A stretch of DNA of 64,000 bases from JAFAXD01 sp963816775 (GTDB lineage: Bacteria > Pseudomonadota > Alphaproteobacteria > Rhizobiales > Xanthobacteraceae): NCBI GenBank assembly GCA_963816775.1, contig CAWFLX010000059.1, forward strand, positions 62,001 through 126,000, in the 5' to 3' direction. Position 1 is the first letter of the stretch. Each line of letters opens with the position of its first letter. A program made the position numbers and the translations under genes. The notes under the pieces were generated by a model. It worked only from the letters and a program-made list of their open reading frames with translations. It had not been told where the DNA came from and ran no database searches. Below are positions 61,384-64,000 of the stretch, piece after piece.

Positions 61384-61570
61384 GACGCATAGGCCTCTTC
61401 CCGGCCACGAAATAGTAGTGCGGTTTTGAAGCGGGTTGAATTGCAAAGCACGCCGACGTGCCCTGACGCGCTGCCTTTTCCGCCGATTTGGGTCAGTCGG
61501 CAGGCTTGTCGCGCGCTGCCCGCTTGTGGGACCATGGCCTTCAACCCGATGGAGGGGCGCCGAGGCCACC

Positions 61571-61726
61571 ATGGTCTACGCGATTTTCATGCTGTTGGTG
61601 CTGCTGACGCTCGCCGCCGCCTGGCGCGGACCCGCGCTCGAGCTGCCGTTGTTCCTCGTCACCGTGGCGTGGGTGCTGGTGCATCTCGTGCTCGACATGA
61701 CGAGCCCGCTCAGCTTGAGCTTCTGA
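61571..61726 (+). CDS. DUF5993-like small membrane protein
   Basis: 51 residues, two membrane helices (VYAIFMLLVLLTLAAAW and LFLVTVAWVLVHLVLDM) ending TSPLSLSF. From memory this matches the DUF5993 family, which I recall beside DsbB. Its TGA overlaps the ATG of the next gene by one base (TGATG), so the two are translated together. Too short for most gene callers. Confidence 0.7.
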   Translation: MVYAIFMLLVLLTLAAAWRGPALELPLFLVTVAWVLVHLVLDMTSPLSLSF

Positions 61727-62286
61727 TGAGTAGACCCTATCTCGCCGCCGCGACCCTCAACGTCTGGGTGCTGGTGCTGGTCCTTGCGGCCGCGTTCGCG
61801 GTGCAGCTGATCCTCGGCGAGCTGCCGTGCCCGCTCTGCGTGATGCAGCGGGTCGCCCTGATGCTGGTTGCACTCGGACCGCTGCACATCCTGCTGCGCG
61901 CTCGGGCCGCCGGAACGCTGACCTGCCGCGACGCCGCCGTCGGCAACGGCATTACGATTCTCGCAGCGCTGCTCGGTGTCATCGCGTCCGGGCGCCAGGT
62001 CCTGCTCCACATCCTTCCCGGCGACGCCGGCTTCGGCGCGCCGGTCCTCGGCCTGCACCTCTACACCTGGTGCCTGATCGCCTTCGGCTGTCAGATCGCT
62101 GCAAGCGCCGTGATGCTGCTCGCAACTGCATGGATCGAGGAAAAGCCGGTCGCGTGGCGTCCCACGGGCGTCACCACGCTCGCGTTCGCCGCAATCGTTG
62201 CGGCCAACCTGCTCTCGGTCGTCGCCGAGGCTGGCTTCAATTGGGACCTGCCGTCCGACCCGGTGCGCTATCTGCTATTCGGGTAA
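61726..62286 (+). CDS. dsbB: Disulfide bond formation protein B family
   Basis: 186 residues, four membrane helices. The first periplasmic Cys pair is CPLC (35-38), preceded by LILGELP as in DsbB. DsbB reoxidises DsbA and passes electrons to quinone. The second periplasmic loop, between helices 3 and 4 (GRQVLLHILPGDAGFGAPVLG), has no Cys where E. coli DsbB has Cys104 and Cys130; the only nearby Cys are in the membrane (YTWC, AFGC). The enzyme may work without the second pair or with a different partner. Confidence 0.8.
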   Translation: MSRPYLAAATLNVWVLVLVLAAAFAVQLILGELPCPLCVMQRVALMLVALGPLHILLRARAAGTLTCRDAAVGNGITILAALLGVIASGRQVLLHILPGDAGFGAPVLGLHLYTWCLIAFGCQIAASAVMLLATAWIEEKPVAWRPTGVTTLAFAAIVAANLLSVVAEAGFNWDLPSDPVRYLLFG

Positions 62287-62354
62287 GCGTTGCGGTCTTC
62301 CGCAAATTCGCCATCGATGCGTTGCCATGTCGCCCGCCATTCGGGTTTTGACCA

Positions 62355-63302
62355 ATGCTCTATGCCGCCGCCCCGTTTCGTCCCGCGCTCGAGGTCCGCA
62401 ACCTCTCCAAGACCTATGCGTCGGGATTCCGAGCGCTCAAGAACATCAACCTCGATATTCGACGCGGCGAAATCTTCGCATTGCTCGGTCCGAACGGGGC
62501 CGGCAAGACCACACTGATCAGCATCATTTGCGGAATCGTGACTGCCAGCGAAGGCAGCGTCGCGGTCGACGGCCACGACACCGTCACCGACTACCGGGCG
62601 GCGCGTGCCGAGATCGGGCTCGTGCCGCAGGAGATGGCGGCCGACATTTTCGACACGCCATGGAACAGCGTGCGGCTTAGCCGCGCGCTGTTCGGCAAGC
62701 CCGCCAATCCCGGTCACCTGACCAAGGTGCTCAAGGAGCTCTCGCTCTGGGAGCAACGCAACAACAAGATCCTGACGCTGTCAGGCGGCATGAAGCGGCG
62801 GCTCCTGATCGCCAAGGCGCTCTCGCACGAGCCGGCGCTGCTATTCCTGGACGAACCGACCGCGGGCGTCGACGTCGAGCTGCGCAAAGACATGTGGGGC
62901 CTGGTGCGCGCGCTGCGCGACGCCGGCACCACCATCATTCTGACGACGCACTACATCGAAGAAGCCGAGGAAATGGCCGACCGGATCGGGGTGATCAACA
63001 ACGGCGAGATCATTCTGGTCGAGGACAAGGCCGAGCTGATGCGCAAGCTCGGCAAGAAGCAACTGACCCTGCAATTGCGCGAACCGCTGACCGCGATCCC
63101 GGCTGCGCTCGCGGCTCACCATCTCACGCTCGGCGCGGGCGGCCGCGAGCTGACCTACACTTACGATACGCGCGGCGGGCGGACCACCGGCATCACCGCA
63201 TTGCTCGACGACCTCGCGAACGCCGGGATCGGTTTTTCGGATCTGCAGACGACGCAGAGTTCGCTCGAAGACATTTTCGTCGATCTGGTGAGTCAGGGAT
63301 GA
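62355..63302 (+). CDS. ABC exporter ATPase subunit
   Basis: 315 residues. Walker A GPNGAGKTTL, signature LSGGMKRR, Walker B LLFLDEPTAGVD, His switch LTTHY. This is the NodI/multidrug type. It couples ATP to export by the ABC-2 permease that follows with a four-base overlap (ATGA). The C-terminal extension is typical of these subunits. Cargo unknown. Confidence 0.93.
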   Translation: MLYAAAPFRPALEVRNLSKTYASGFRALKNINLDIRRGEIFALLGPNGAGKTTLISIICGIVTASEGSVAVDGHDTVTDYRAARAEIGLVPQEMAADIFDTPWNSVRLSRALFGKPANPGHLTKVLKELSLWEQRNNKILTLSGGMKRRLLIAKALSHEPALLFLDEPTAGVDVELRKDMWGLVRALRDAGTTIILTTHYIEEAEEMADRIGVINNGEIILVEDKAELMRKLGKKQLTLQLREPLTAIPAALAAHHLTLGAGGRELTYTYDTRGGRTTGITALLDDLANAGIGFSDLQTTQSSLEDIFVDLVSQG

Positions 63303-64000
63303 TGAACTATCGGGCCGTTGCCGCGATCTACCTCGCCGAGATGGGGCGCACGCGCCGCACGCTGCTGCAAAGCGTCGTGTCGCCGGTGATTTCGACCTCG
63401 CTCTATTTCGTGGTGTTCGGCGCCGCGATCGGCTCGCGCATCAATGAGATCGAAGGCGTGAGCTACGGCGCCTTTATCGTGCCAGGCTTGATCATGCTGA
63501 TGCTGCTGACGCAGAGCGTGACTAACGCGGCGTTCGGCATCTACTTCCCGAAATTCGTCGGGACGATCTATGAGCTTTTGTCGGCGCCGGTGTCGGCGTT
63601 CGAGATCGTGCTCGGCTACGTGGGAGCGGCGGCATCGAAGTCGATCGTGCTCGGGCTGATTATTCTTGCGACCGCCGGCCTGTTCGTGCCGCTGCGGATC
63701 GCGCACCCGGTGTTCATGATGGGTTTCCTGGTGCTAACAGCGGTTTCGTTCAGCCTGTTCGGCTTCATCATCGGACTGTGGGCGGACGGCTTTGAAAAGC
63801 TGCAAGCGGTTCCGCTCCTGATCATCACGCCGCTGACGTTCCTGGGCGGCAGTTTTTATTCGATCAGCGTGCTGCCGCCGGCTTGGCAGACCGTCACCCT
63901 GTTCAATCCGATCGTTTATCTGGTCAGTGGCTTTCGCTGGAGCTTCTTCGAGGTCGCCGACGTGAACGTTGGGATCAGCACCGCCATGACGGTGCTGTTC
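63299..64000 (+). CDS. ABC-2 type exporter permease (truncated by the window end)
   Basis: At least 234 residues with five or six membrane helices visible. NYRAVAAIYLAEMGRTRRTLLQ at the start, PGLIMLMLLTQSVTNAAFG and PLTFLGGSFYSISVLPPAWQ are typical of the ABC-2 membrane domain paired with NodI-type ATPases. The end lies outside the window. Confidence 0.9.
   Translation, partial: MMNYRAVAAIYLAEMGRTRRTLLQSVVSPVISTSLYFVVFGAAIGSRINEIEGVSYGAFIVPGLIMLMLLTQSVTNAAFGIYFPKFVGTIYELLSAPVSAFEIVLGYVGAAASKSIVLGLIILATAGLFVPLRIAHPVFMMGFLVLTAVSFSLFGFIIGLWADGFEKLQAVPLLIITPLTFLGGSFYSISVLPPAWQTVTLFNPIVYLVSGFRWSFFEVADVNVGISTAMTVLF

Overview
The window is high-GC, gene-dense bacterial chromosome with no rRNA, tRNA, insertion sequence or CRISPR array that I could find. 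It looks like an alphaproteobacterium of the order Hyphomicrobiales, near Bradyrhizobium or Xanthobacteraceae. The evidence is an Irr regulator with the GCPWHD heme motif divergent from fabA-fabB-fabI, four solitary TctC/Bug-type solute receptors, a histidine kinase carrying an ABC-substrate-binding sensor domain, and many dispersed palindromic intergenic elements of the kind common in that group. I ran no database search; family names come from motif recognition.

Layout: (1) 0-2.7 kb: the end of a probable transporter receptor, then an OpgH-type glucan glucosyltransferase fused to an FkbM methyltransferase. (2) 2.9-6.3 kb: a dehydrogenase, a divergent pterin-synthase-like protein, a glycosyltransferase and a convergent RibD-like reductase; this is a candidate pathway for a modified, perhaps glycosylated, pterin. 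(3) 6.4-10.4 kb: cytochrome b561, a receiver plus sensor-kinase pair, and a secreted tandem-repeat protein. (4) 10.2-14.3 kb: GMC oxidoreductase, MetE-like protein and autotransporter. Together with the repeat protein these carry six apparent frameshifts, so either the sequence is unreliable here or the genes are decaying. (5) 16-30 kb: accessory genes, including a TctC receptor, a methyltransferase, a surface-modification group (sulfatase-fold transferase, FkbM methyltransferase, polytopic membrane protein), a CHRD protein, a Rieske-FAD reductase, a folE remnant, a second MetE-like protein and an esterase. (6) 30-38 kb: enoyl-CoA hydratase, MoeB, a 2-hydroxyacid dehydrogenase, an SH3 protein, Irr, FabA/FabB/FabI and a Crp/Fnr regulator. 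(7) 49-39 kb on the minus strand: the classical translation/transcription operon rimP-nusA-ylxR-infB-rbfA-truB-rpsO-pnp, preceded by a good promoter and a leader with a hairpin plus an intrinsic terminator. (8) 49.6-64 kb: three more TctC receptors, a Rieske-flavodoxin fusion, an ACP-like protein without the phosphopantetheine serine, an amine oxidase, a D,D-carboxypeptidase, a DUF5993-DsbB pair and an ABC-2 exporter running off the end.

The most distinctive features are not single genes. Three places look like small RNAs with a pyrimidine-rich, anti-Shine-Dalgarno-like hairpin loop followed by an intrinsic terminator; one lies downstream of a perfect Pho box. Several families of long palindromes sit at convergent gene ends, where they supply the stop codons of the flanking genes, and one palindrome has entered the ylxR reading frame.
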